Below are positions 49,360 through 61,556 of a stretch of DNA of 64,000 nt, piece by piece. Source of the stretch: Scatophagus argus (lineage: Eukaryota > Chordata > Actinopteri > Scatophagidae); the NCBI RefSeq assembly GCF_020382885.2, contig NC_058510.1, forward strand, positions 1,598,001-1,662,000, in the 5' to 3' direction. Under the pieces are notes generated by a model. It had not been told where the DNA came from. It saw only the letters and a program-made list of their open reading frames with translations, and made no database searches. The first letter of the stretch is position 1. Each line of letters starts with the position of its first letter. The position numbers were made by a program, and so were the translations under genes.

Positions 49360-52300
49360 GTCCACGAACCTAAAGGTGCATCTGCTGTGCCTTCTGCAAG
49401 GGACTGTGAGGAGAAGGTGCTGATTCCTGAGCTGGAAGATCCTCTGCTGTGGCTGCTTTTAGCACCACTAATACTCTTGCACGGCGAATAGCCCCCACCA
49501 TCACCGTGACATCTAAGCCCATCACCATCTCATATAGGATCCCAATAGGCTTATAGGTGACCACTAAAGCAGGGCTGGGACAGCCGGGGACCGCCTCCAC
49601 AGAATGAACTGCATGTGTGCAGTACATACGGGTTTGCATTGCACTTACAGTCACTGAAATGCTCCTCCTTATCAACCCACATGGCGTTTGAGGCCCTGCA
49701 GCACAGGACACTTTTATGTTACAAACTTTAGAGAGACCCCACGTGAAGTAAATCTGACTTGTCAGATTTTAAAGACAAAACAACCGCTTTGCATCAATAT
49801 CATCACTTCCCTCAGTGGCAGAAGCTGCTGGGCCTGCGACGTGGCAGACGTCGTCACTACTTTATCAATACAAGAATCCTCCTCAGAAGTAAAATGTGCT
49901 TTCGTTGCATTAGCAAGACCTGCTACAAAATGAGAGGGGGGCCACCAGTCGCAGGCCTCTCTGACATGTTTGTTTACGAAGGTACAAACCAAATGTGGGC
50001 ACACTCATCAGAGTGAGTATTCAGCAACGTGGCGACTGAGTCTTTCCTGCCTCTCAAAAGTTTTCATGTTTTGTCTTTGTAGCTGCCGACCAGGACATAT
50101 CAGTAATTCACAGACTCCTCATCAAGAAGACATTAAGCTCACTTTATAATCAGCGTAAAACACGTACGGAGAGACTATAAGCACGGCCATTTAAACTCAC
50201 AAATCTCCCTCCTTTGTCATTTTCATTATCTTTGCACATTTTCATGCTTTCATTCATCCCTTATCTCAGGGAGACACTCGTATGCCCGCTTGTCGTTAAG
50301 AATAAAATTACATCCGTCGCCCTCCCACTCCCACTCGGCTCCTCTCGTCACGCTGGGGAACGACCGGCGAAACGCCACACTGATGCAGACGGGGCTCGAC
50401 GCAGCCGTGGGCTTCTTCTAATGCATCTCTGAGCCTTCTCAAGGACCATTGACTTGTCTGGGGCAGAGGAGAGGAGGAGGAGGAGGAGGATGAAGAACGC
50501 ACTTTTTCAAGCCTCTCCATCTTTCTGCTGTCCAGTGATGGGTCATTAGATCCTCTCCATCTCTTCCATTAATCTAATTAAGGCTCGGGGGTTGGGCCAG
50601 GCTCCTGACGCTGCTGTGAAAGAGCTCGAGACATATTAAAACGAGCTTGTTTGCTGCTTTGCTCACTGCACACTTAGAGAAAATTGAAGAAAATCGGAAA
50701 ATCAGTGCTTACTTCTGCACTGCAGATGGTACATGAGTGAACCCTTATCTTTCACACACACACACGCACACACACACACACGTCAGTGAGCAGGGTGACG
50801 ATAATAAAGCTCGACGTTGGAGCAGCTATAGATAAATTTACACCATAAAGTGGTGGAAGCTTAATTCTCCGCTGGCCGGAGACACATGACTCACGGCTCT
50901 AAGTGGTGTGATACGAAGCTGCCACAGAATAGTGTTGGTCCCAAACGCCACAATGGTTCCCACTCTGACAATGACATGAAAGTCGAGCACTGTTTGCAGG
51001 GTCTCCATTCAGTGAAGAGAAGCAGGAGGTAAAATTGCAGCAATTTGTTCCAGGAAAAAGGCTGTTTGAAGGACTTTCTCAGCTGACTGAAAAGAAACGC
51101 ACTCAATGGGCCTGAACAACGCGGTGAGGAAAGATCCCGAACATTTAAGGTAAAGGAGATTTAATGTAGGTTCATGGTTAAACTGGATGTGATTGCACAT
51201 AACAACACAAACGATTAGTTTACAGCCCCTGGGCCTTAAATAAAAGTGATCAAGATGTATGTTGAATTTTCATACTTAATTTAGTTCCCCTTTCTACTGC
51301 ATCCTGTAAGGCTATCAAACATAACATTAGATTCTATGTGGTTAAAATCTAATGTTATCCAGAAGACTGAATAAATACAAATGGGCTGACTGCCCACGTT
51401 TAGACGACCTACAACCTGCGACTCCAATCAGAAGAAAATGGCTGCCATGCGTTGCTTCAGTTAGCAGGCCACCATCATTTGAAAAGATTACTTCTTAAGT
51501 GTTAAAATCAACTTTGCCTGTTGCTTGTCTAGTCATGAACTTTTATTGCATGAAACCAAACCTCAGCCATCTTTTTCTGAGCCTGACCGAGAATTTTTTT
51601 AAGGCTGGACTCATGCAAAACGTCATTTCATGTTAATCTGCGTGTGAGAGACTTCAGGGCGGGAAGGTTTTGCACGTCGCACACAGATGCTAAAGGCTAA
51701 CCTGTTTGAGAAGCTGTGAGGCGTGACAAAGCAGCGGCGAAATCGGGACGAATCTGTGACTCGCAATTCTGTCGTTATTTTCACCCTGCAACTTCTTCAC
51801 TCCCATCTTAGTTCTGCTCAGTGCTCCACATTCACATTCGTCTGAGCAGGTAGCACACAGTGGATTTATCTGAGCTTCTTAACTGAAACCTGCTGATGAG
51901 AGCAGTGAGATGCTAAGGCGCTTCGTACAGCGGAGATGAAGTTCAGAGTCTGATACGATGCGTAATCATTAGATTGCTGTTGTGGTCACAAAAACACTGA
52001 TTAGAGCAGCTTTGAAGTGATGTAAAGGCCTTCAAATGAAATACGTGTCTATGCTGTAATAAATCTGACCATAAAGCTGGTAGAATAAACGAATCTCAAG
52101 ACCACCAGTGAAGGAGAAAACCTGCGACTCTGAGCCATCCAACCTTCTGAAAGCTGGCTGGACCACCCAGAGTCGGCTCCTCACTGATGATGAGGCTGAG
52201 CTGTAAGAAATTAAACATCATACATCATATTCTCCTTTTTCACTGGTGATGGACGCGTCTTAAATCGGAAACCTCCCAGCAGGTCTACTCGGATTAAATA

Positions 52301-54130
52301 ATAATCCTTAAAAATCCCTGAAGGTGGAGTTTGGGGATGTTGTCATAAACATTCTGGTATTTTTGCTTTCAGCTGATAAAGTTTGACTTTCATCTCTGCT
52401 CATACTAAATGCAGAGTTCTTCTCCATAACCTTACATATTGTCACCATTCAGCATATAACATGCATGCTTGTCCTCTCTGAGTTTGGAGTGTACATATTT
52501 GTCTTTTTTTTTCATGCCACTTTCTACTTCTACTCACACTCAGAGGGAAAAGTTTGCACTTTTAACTTCAGCACACTGACAGTTTTATTAACTTTAAAAA
52601 CAAAACATACAGAACCCATAAACTGTGACGTTTCGTTCTGAAGTTAACTACCTGACATGTATGAGTATATCTGAAACGATGAGTTGGATGTCTGAAAACT
52701 GATTGGCAACTATTTTCATAAATGTCAAAGTCATTTTCACCAAACAATCAATCGATCAACGGAGAAAATAATCAGCACATGAATCCAGAGCAAAAAGAAT
52801 CATCCAACAGTAAAATCCTGCTGCTACATTAATGCACAAATCTTCTTCTTCTGCCTTTACCATCGAGCGTTTGATCCCACGCATGTGAATCATGTCAGTG
52901 TTTAGTGCAGTTTGGTTACAGTCCTGAATCAAAGGGAATATCTGAAGAGTTCAAACAGGCTGAGAGTCAGATGAGGTCTGAATGTTGAGGGCTGCACTTA
53001 TCTCTGTGCCCAAAAGGGGGCAGAGCATCCTTTCATATCCTCGCCTCCTCCTCCTCTTCTCTCCTCTCCAACACAGACAGGAAAACCACATCCATCAGGA
53101 TGAGCCAGACGCTGTTGGCCGTTCACTCGGAGCTCCCAGAAAGCGAGGAAGAGGAGACATCAGAGTGACTTATTGAAGGCTGCAACATCTGGTGCCACTG
53201 CTCAGCTCGTTCCAGCAAAATAAAAAAAGAGCAACTAATTCATCAAATTCATCCAAGAGAATTAATACCTACCACCCGACTCCGAGGCTGCGTTCAGGCA
53301 GCGACTGTTTGTCCTCTGGGTTTTCAAACAGTATTGTTGTTTGTCCATCCATGACAGCATTTCTTTGTATTCTCAACAGCTTTATCTTCTCTTATCACAT
53401 TCTTGTTTCCTCCCCCCTCACGTCAAAAATTCACTTAAGATTTCCTGGATGCTTGAAAGGAGAGCCGTCAGGAGGAGTCGGTGCTTCATCTTGTGGAGGG
53501 GAAACGAGGTCGTAGTTGTGTTTTTATTGGAGAACTCGGCTCCCGACGTTCCCATTGTTTCTGCCTTTCCATTACACCTCATCCCAAGGTTGCAGAGTGC
53601 TGCTTTATTGGCTTTTCCTGCTGAAGGTGTGTGTGTGTGTGTGTGAGCGCCTCTAAGTGAGCCTGACAAGCCTCGATGTGTGTGTTCAGTGTGTTGTTTG
53701 TGTGTGGCAGGTGTGCGGCACTGAGGTGTATCGTTGTTTGGGCCTGTGGGGCTTAATGCTCAGCCTGTCAGGGTGCACATTAATCTGAATGAAGGCCCAA
53801 AGTGACACCCTGTGATTTAGGCCACCCATTAAAGCCCACAGTCACGTTTCCCACTGTCACAACACAGAGGGTGCAGGTTCTGGACTTTGGGCCGCCTGCT
53901 GAGCTGCGGCGGGCGGGCTGAAGCTACGCTAACACTTGGCATTTCCCGACGTCAGGCCTCGAGATCCGCTTCGTGATGCTGAACGTCTCCTGTGGCTGCA
54001 GTTAGTCTGCGGTCTGATCTGGACAGACTGGAGGACAACAAACGACTAACATGATGAAGATGAGGATGCTGCTTAGACTGGTGTCAGATCGGACGGTTTC
54101 AGGGTAGAAAAGAATCTCCTGTTCAAAACA
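49360..54130. other. Gene-free flank upstream of cngb3 copy B
   Basis: No exon chain or known protein is recognisable on either strand. It should contain the copy B promoter near 49360-49900. It holds a short CA tract near 50752-50782, a GGA run near 50470-50490, a 'ttaatctaattaagg' homeodomain-like stretch near 50570, and a 13-bp hairpin at 51321-51358. The longest open frames here are about 65-110 codons and have no family signature. Confidence 0.5.
51321..51358. repeat. Perfect 13-bp hairpin
   Basis: ATAACATTAGATT at 51321-51333 and its exact complement AATCTAATGTTAT at 51346-51358, with a 12-nt loop. AT-rich and isolated; possibly the remnant of a small inverted-repeat element. Confidence 0.7.
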
Positions 54131-54144
54131 AATGTGAACATTTG

Positions 54145-54480
54145 ATGGAAGGAAGGAAGACGGTGAAGGTAAGGAAAGTAAAGGAAGTAAAGGAAGAAAG
54201 GAAGGAAGTAGGGTAGGAAAGAAAGGAGGAAGTGAGGTGGGGAGGAAAGAAGGAAAAGGGGATAAAGCAAATGAAGGAAGGATAGAAGGAAAAAGGGAAG
54301 GGAAAAAAGAAAGTAAATACTAAGAAGGAAGGAAAGATAAAAATTAAGTAAAGAAGGTAGAGAAGCAAAGGAAGTGGATTGAAAGGAGAGAGACAGTGCA
54401 GAAAGGAAGGAGGGGGTGAGATGGACACAGGGACATATTAGGAAGGACGGGAGGGTTTAAAGAACAACAAAGAGAGAGAA
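54145..54480 (+). repeat. Polypurine (GGAA-rich) tract
   Basis: About 330 bp that are almost all purine on the plus strand (ggaagg, gaaagg, aaggaag units). The minus-strand open frames rich in Phe, Leu, Ser and Pro are artefacts of this composition. Confidence 0.88.
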
Positions 54481-55854
54481 AGCAGGTCGCATGGTGGCGG
54501 CGCTGAGCAGCAGGAAGTCGAACAGATCAGCGCCGTCAGAGGGATGACAAGTGGCTGCTCTCCCTCTGACATCCTGATCATTTCTCATGAATGTTAACAG
54601 CCCAATTTCTCTTCTCCCTTTTTTATGTCGCCGTCTGACCCTCCCCCCGGCACCAATCACACCTGACATGACAAGGCTGTCAGCCGGCGTGAAGCCACAG
54701 GTCTCCTCATCGTCACACTCTCAGCCTGACAAAGGTCAACTGTTGCTGAAAAATATTACTCTGCAGGTCAACACTCCCTGAATTAGTTCAGCTGAGCGAG
54801 GCAGACACGACGACAGGAGAACAACAGCATTACACATTACAGTTGATCTGCACCAATAAACCGGACTGCACATGAAGCGGGTACCACAAGTGTGTCGACA
54901 GATAAATATCCAGAAATTCAGGAGAATAAAGATGAGGCAGGGCAGGTATCCATGTATTCTCTGCAGTTATTTTATTAAACATTTCCTTGAATAGGTACAT
55001 TTTCCCTTCCAGAACCATCTTTAAGTTCAATGTATACTTTATGTCCAATGTCATGTAACATATCTATGTATTTCAATTTCCATATCAAACAAAATCAAAC
55101 CAAATCTCCATATACAGAATACACGTTTACATCAATACAAAATCCACGGTATAATGACCCATTAAACTGGTCTGAATGCATTTTCATTACCAGTAACAGC
55201 TTAGCACTTAACTGCACAGGAAGCTCAGAACTCAGTTTAACAGACTCGTAAAACCGTTGCTTCGAATATCTCAGCATTAACTGAACACACAAATATTTTA
55301 CGTTAAGTTAACACGGGGGACCAAACAGTAAACTAAGCTAACCAATAAACAAAGGCTTTGACTAACTGTACAGGTACATTTTCACGGGGGAGGAAGTGTG
55401 CGCGCCGCAGGGTCTAATGAAACATAGCTAGCATAACTTAGGAGCTTTAGCTCTGAAGTGTAGTTCACTATAACCAAACAAAACCATTCCTTAGCGACAA
55501 ACTATCTGCCCGAGCAGTTAATTTACATTTCACTAAGTGGTTTTATGTGGTTTATGTGGTGTTTGGCACATCACTGACCTGAAATTCAGGAGAATAAAGA
55601 CGAGGCAGAGCAACAGCGTACCGATGCGTTTGCGTTCTGCGCAGTTGTGAGGAAGTCCGTAACGGAGATGCAGAGTCACTACATGACTGCGCCCCCTGCT
55701 GGTTGGAGCACCGCACTCATTTTAAAGATAACCCTTAAACGTCACACACAAACAGGAAGGGCAAAGAGAGGATCTGCCGGCGTAGACTGAGGAATTAGCT
55801 GAGATTTTTTTAATTTTTAATTTTTACTTTTCTCGTGTGGCTTAAACAAAACGT

Positions 55855-55895
<41 letters not shown>

Positions 55896-57570
55896 TAAAT
55901 CACCAAAGCACCAAACATTTGGAAAAACTGGAAAACTCTCAGTAACTTTCCACACACACACACACACACACGAGAACAAGAGGAGGAAGGTGAAGGTTAA
56001 TGAAAGGTGTGTCTCTCATCATGTCTTGTGCCACCCTCCACAGATGGAGACACTGATAACATCCTCCCTTTTCCTCCCCTCTCAGAGCTGTGCCTCCCCC
56101 TCCACCCGTCCAGCTTCACTTCCTGTGGATAAGAGCCGTCACGCCGACTATCTTCACATCGAGGCCACGGACGCCAACTGCAGTCTGTCCTGTGTGTGAG
56201 TGTGTGTGCATGGAGAAACGAGTAGTTCTGCCTCCTGAACATGATGTTACATGATGTAAGAGTGAGTAAAGGGATGTTTGGACACACACTTTGCTTTTTG
56301 GACACACACTTTCAGCAGGCGGTTCTGTTTCCTCTCACTTTTACTGTACTTCTCCTTACAGAGAACACTTCCTGCCTGTGTTGTGTAGATAATTAGGTTA
56401 ATGATATAAAACACTTCAGACGCCAGATGCATTTGTCCCTCTTTGAACATTTCTGTGTATTTCAGTCTACAGACGTAGCAGGGTTGGGTTTCTCCAGCCT
56501 CTTAAGCCTGATTTACCCACCGCTGATATTCATTACGTCTGTCACTGACAGTTTTGATGTGTCGACTGAGAGAAATGAGATATTTCGGGTAATCGCATTG
56601 CGTGCGTCCTGGCGTGAGCAACGCGGCCGAGTGTGAATCGTTTCAGCTGACATCAGGAGCAAACCTGAGAAGGAGACCAAAACTCTGGCATTAACCCTTT
56701 AAAAGTGGTCATCTGTGAGTCCATTCACTGTGGTGCACTTCCCAGAGGTCACCTCCGCAGAGCACAATGTAATCTGTGTCTTTTTTGGGAATTTCTTAAG
56801 CTCTAGTTTCTGTTTCTGTAGGCGGCGGTTGATGTTTGGCCTGCGCTGCTGACTATAATCTCACGTAACCGCCGACTGCGGAGGTCTTTTTCCGTTTGTT
56901 CCCAAACAAACAAGAGACATAAACACATCCCACCCTGTGAATTAAAGGCCTTTGGTTGCATAAGATCAACCAGACATCAAGTGGAAACATTTCCCTCAAA
57001 TCTCCAACATTACAAAGTAAAAGAGGCAGAGACACGGACTTTGGTTCCAGTGAAATAACTCACACATGTAAGTTAATTTGGTAAATGACATTAATGACAA
57101 TGATCGTCATTGTAAGTTTGTTAAATTCTTGTTAAATAAAACTGAATTTGTTCGTGTGAGGAGCTCTGAAAAGTCAGGCAAAGCTACAGTCCAGCAGTGG
57201 GTACATTTTCAGCGATCTGAGCTAAAGAAAGTCTGTTTTCTTGAATCAGGCCCACAACAGCTCCAGGAGCCTAAACTGAGCCTCCCCACGCTCAGCACCG
57301 ACGTTCACCCACCACGGCGCACTTCCTCCACCTGCCTGCACCTACACTTTACCTTCCAGTTCGCCCGCAGCCCTGCAGACGATCATTTCTAACTCTGTGT
57401 TTGCCACGCTGGCACTGGTTTGTTTACTCCAGGAACGCAGAGACTGTGGCGAAACCAAAGAGTTGATCTGAGCGCCTGCAGCGCTGCGAGGAGCAGCTTT
57501 CTCAACACATTTAAATGTTGTGTCGAGCCGCTGCTCTGCTCCTCTTCCTCCAAGGGAGCCGGCTGAGGGG
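54481..57570. other. Non-coding stretch with microsatellites and a 32-bp direct repeat
   Basis: No gene recognised. It contains a 32-bp direct repeat (54913-54944 and 55581-55612), a (TG)n at 55857-55894, a (CA)n at 55951-55972, and a CTCF-like motif on the minus strand at 55689-55706 (CCAACCAGCAGGGGGCGC). The second repeat copy ends on the minus strand in a donor-like TTTCAG|GTCAGT, so an unknown minus-strand transcript is possible but unsupported. Confidence 0.45.
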
Positions 57571-57720
57571 TTTTGGGGTTCTGATCAGGGTGCCCAACTG
57601 GGAGGAGGCCTCAGGGTAGACCCCGAGCTCCCTGTAGAGATCACATCTGGCCTCGGAGCACAGCAGGAGGAGCTGCAAAACGTTTCTGGAATGCTCTGCT
57701 CAGCCGCTGCTTCGTTACAT
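57570..57720 (+). repeat. LINE 3'-end-like fragment
   Basis: The stretch 'gaggaggcctcagggtagacccc...atcacatctggcctcggagcac...caggaggagctgcaaaacgtttctggaatgctctgctcagccgctgc' resembles the 3' end of an abundant teleost LINE ('ctcggggcagacccaggac... catctggcctgggaac... caggaggagctgga...'). It is about 150 bp and truncated; the family is not assigned. Confidence 0.5.
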
Positions 57721-58150
57721 GCAAGAATCCATAACCATTTTCCACAAATCTCCACACAGACAGACATTAAACCAGTGCAACACAGCAGCGTTAAAAAACA
57801 CTACAGATTTGTCCTCCGCCCAGCATCACCTGCCCCCCCAACGAGCACCAGAGCACAAAGGTGACACCTACTGGACAACATGGTGTCCTACAGACACTTA
57901 AATTAAACTGAATGTGTTTCACGCAGGCTGAGCTCGTGTTCGGGTTTAATGTGGCTCAAACGGGTCACTTGACTTTTACAACAGACCTGCTGAAATGCAT
58001 TTAGTGTGTGTGTGTGTGTGTGTGTGCGTGCATATACAGTACTGCTGACCTTACATCACTTCCAAGTGCATTGCATTTTTTTTCCACCTATGCCTGCTGC
58101 CTCACCAGATTTTCACTTTCAGGGAAGCAGGGGGTGGTGGCAGTCAGGGG

Positions 58151-58151
<1 letters not shown>

Positions 58152-58204
<53 letters not shown>
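58152..58204 (+). repeat. (CA)n microsatellite
   Basis: About 53 bp of pure CA in gene-free sequence. A short (TG)n precedes it at 58003-58026. Confidence 0.95.
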
Positions 58205-58206
<2 letters not shown>

Positions 58207-59003
58207 CCTGTGCCTTGTTCCCGTGAGATCCTGACTGTGTGCCAGACAGGAATCGCATACATTGTCCGTCCCCGGCGTCATCCTGCTGGGACGCAGCACC
58301 TGTCCCTCCACCCCGACCGTGTCAGACGTCTCTCTGGGACAGGATGGGATGGGGTGTCCAGCTCGGCACGAGCTCAGCCAAACTCACGGCTCTTCTGAAG
58401 GCAGACGGCTGGGAACCTGCTTTGTCTGCACTTTCACACTGTTTTTCTTTCTGATTCCGTCAACTTGTTCCTTTATGGTTCAGCCTTCCTCTCCGACGCT
58501 CCAGCTTTGTTTCAGTCGGAGTTTTTCCTACCTTAATCACTGCCTTATCTGTGCTGGCTGTGTCTGACGTGGGCGAAGACAGCAGTCCATTAAAACACTG
58601 ACACTACAGGGCTGTTCTGCATTATTTATCCAAGGATGGTTTCTGTCATTTTATGTTGTTCTTATCACACTGATGTATGTTCAATTGTTCAAGTCAGTTA
58701 GTTAATAACAAATAATTAGTTAACTGGTGCCTTAAAAAGGGGGAGGAACGTCATGACTGAGCTCATTGGAACTCATATGCACAAAGAACAAAGGGGTCCG
58801 GTGGCGGTTTTGCTGAGGTGACCCACTCAGCAGAGGCTGACGGAGAAGACGGAGAGGTGAGCAGCTCGCTGTCGAACGTCACGACACTCCGAGTGAGTGG
58901 CGACCTGTCAGCCAGGTCACATAACAGAAAGAATAATTAAACAAATGGAAACCTGCCAGACAGCCTGCTGTCCCTGTGTCGTACACTGCAAACACTGCCA
59001 GGC

Positions 59004-59004
<1 letters not shown>

Positions 59005-59044
<40 letters not shown>
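59005..59044 (+). repeat. (CA)n microsatellite
   Basis: About 40 bp of pure CA in gene-free sequence. Confidence 0.95.
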
Positions 59045-59047
<3 letters not shown>

Positions 59048-60039
59048 TACTGCAGCCATTCATTTCCTGATTTTCTTCCTGCCTTAGCTGATGGCTCTGC
59101 CCTTCTTCAATCCATCTATTATCATTACCCATCTATTTGCCAGGACACCATCATCCAAAATCTTAAATCTTTACTTATTATTATATTCTCAATCTTTATC
59201 AGAAAGTAGTGGCAGGAGGTCCTACCACCTCCTGCCAATGGGGGACTTACACAGCTTTTACCAGAGAGATGCAAGCTCAGGGAAAAGCTGCAGCAGCTGA
59301 AACAACAAGGTATTTATTAGCAGCCATTGGGATGAGCGCAGATCGATAAGCACCATCATGCAGAGTGGATATGGAAATGTGATAGCCAGACCGATTCTCC
59401 TGGCTTTGTGTTTGTCTGTGACTCACTGAACCAGAAGCTGTGATCAATATGAGGCAAGTCCTGAGGCATGAGGCACAGTGACTCACGGTCTAAAGGCTAA
59501 GCTCATAACCTGGTTACTGCACTGAGCACAGTGAAGAGCTGAGCTCCCCTCCTGTGGATGTAACACATTCACATTAGACTCCGGTCTCATTCAACTTCTG
59601 CACCTCAGCGGATCATGAGGGCTCGTCTGTTAACCAAACTAAACGCAAAGACCTGCAAACAAGTCGGAGTTTACAACTTGTCAGGCGAGTTGTAAATGAA
59701 TTAAACCACTTTCTGAGAAGGTTAAAACCAGCTTGTTGGCACACCTGGCAGATTACTCAGGAAAACGACACACCGGCACAGCTGCAAGAGGCAGGTCAAA
59801 GTTGAACAATGAAGTCGGCATGTGAACTGTTTCTAAGCCTCTTTGGGGCACCTTGTGGAGCCAGAAGTGACCATATCTGGACAGGAGGCTGGAGGAAAAT
59901 CTGTGGTGTGTTTGACTGTAAATGAGATCATAATTTGCAAAATGAACATTGTGCTGTGTTGAAGACTTTAAACTAGCAGCTGAGATCATAAACTCATCAG
60001 GAAACTATTTACTGAGGTCTTATTTCTCATAAGCTTACA

Positions 60040-60140
60040 TGCAATCAGATGTGTTTCCGAAACCAGTGGAGTCGCCCCCTGCTGGACATTGCATGCAGGT
60101 TTAAAGCACTTCTGCGTTGCCTACAGACCCACCGGACTAC
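60040..60140. repeat. Teleost repeat fragment with a CTCF-like motif
   Basis: 'gtggagtcgccccctgctggacattgcatgcaggtttaaagcacttctgc' resembles a common percomorph repeat. Its minus strand (60071-60085) reads CCAGCAGGGGGCGAC, a CTCF-like core carried by the repeat. Confidence 0.45.
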
Positions 60141-61540
60141 GCTGAAGTATTGTACAGGGACTGTAAACATCCAAAGAAGTGAGCTCTGAGGGGCTGTGTG
60201 CCAGAGGAATGAAACCGAGGGGCTGATAAACCTCTAGACTGACGAGTCGATTATGTTTTTGCACGCCACATGGGGCTCACGTCCACAGCTGCCTCTGCTA
60301 GGTTCATGTGCAGCAGGGAAATGGTTTTAAAGCAGCAGTTCACGCACAGCAGTGGATGTGTGGGTGCAGCGGCAGCCCTGGAGATGAACAGATTTGCTGT
60401 AAAGTCTCTGCCAGCACTTTGCCTGCCGCGGGAATGATGGAGCGATCAACACCGAGAGGCTGAGCGTCACCCTCCAGTGTGAGACAGGTGTTAGGAAGCA
60501 GCCTTGCAGCATCACGGTCCGTCCAGCCATAAAACCCTCCTGCAGCCACACACTGCTGGAAATACAATATCCCTCCAGATTACTTTCCCCCCATCATTTT
60601 CACCCTTACCTCATTTTACACCCATCTCTCCATTTTTTTTATTTAAATGTGTCTGACAGTGTGCCGGGAGGGGAAAAAGAAGCACATAAATATCACCCGG
60701 GCGCTCATCATGCTGTGGAAACGTCAACACTGAGAAAGGAGTGCAGAGGCGGGAGTCGCTGAAGGAGGAAAGAAGGGAAGTTCCCCTCTCATCTGGCTCT
60801 GGCAGAGGAAGAGTGAGTCATCCTGTGGAGCGCCACAACGCTAAATGACTTTTCCTTTGCATCCCACTCCGAGGGTCAACCGAGGTAGAGCGTCTTTCAG
60901 GTGCATGGAAACCCTGCGCAGCTCACTGCCAGGCAAGAAACACTGCGTTTTATTTCTAGGACAGGCTGCCATTTCAGGTCAGAGCGAGAGGTCGAGGGAG
61001 GTGACGGTGTCATCCGTCACGAGTGCATGAACTCCTCACTCCGCAATTGCCGATGGAGTGCCTCCAGCATGGTGGTGAGAGAGACTGAGAGCTGCCCAGG
61101 GCATAGAAAATTACAGAGTACAGCTCGGCTCAGTCAGCCTAACGAAAGAGAGGAACGCAGGAAGGAACATTTCAGCGCCTCACACGGCTATCAGGCCAAT
61201 CACAAACCAGCTGATTAATCCTGAGCAGCGCTGCTTTATCAATAGGAGGAGACGTCGGTGGGTGCAGGACAGTGCAAGACGATTGTTTTCACTCAACAAC
61301 AGACATCCAGACACACAAACCCCAACCCACAGGAATGGAAAAGAACCGTGAGTCTGTAATGGTCACAGACAGATGCTGAGTGGAGAAATGGTCTCCAAGT
61401 CAAACACATGAAGTCATGGTGGTTGGCTACTGGAATGCCACTTAATTCAAAGGTGATCCAGATGTCAGTAAATGCTTTTATTTTAAAACATATAAGCATT
61501 TTCTGATCTTTCTAAATCTGATATCATTGTGGTTAGCCAG

Positions 61541-61556
61541 CCACCAGGGGGCGATG
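61541..61556 (+). promoter_or_regulatory. CTCF-like motif
   Basis: CCACCAGGGGGCGATG is a very close match to the vertebrate CTCF core, in plus orientation, opposite to the motifs at 46643, 55689 and 60071. Binding is not shown. Confidence 0.4.

Noticed and set aside
53101-53167. Small ORF beginning MSQTLLAVHSELPESEEEE after a pyrimidine-AG
   Set aside because: Only 22 codons, no downstream partner exon recognised, and acceptor-like runs are common in this pyrimidine-rich stretch.
54073-54428. Phe/Leu/Pro-rich minus-strand frames
   Set aside because: Composition artefact of the GGAA polypurine tract.
54913-55612. Possible paired long terminal repeats
   Set aside because: The repeat is only 32 bp, with no TG...CA ends, no target duplication and no viral coding sequence between; I saw no retroviral or Polinton-like remains in the window.
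57520-57864. 114-codon plus-strand frame beginning with a signal-peptide-like stretch
   Set aside because: It overlaps the LINE-like fragment and has no recognised domain; it is probably repeat-derived.
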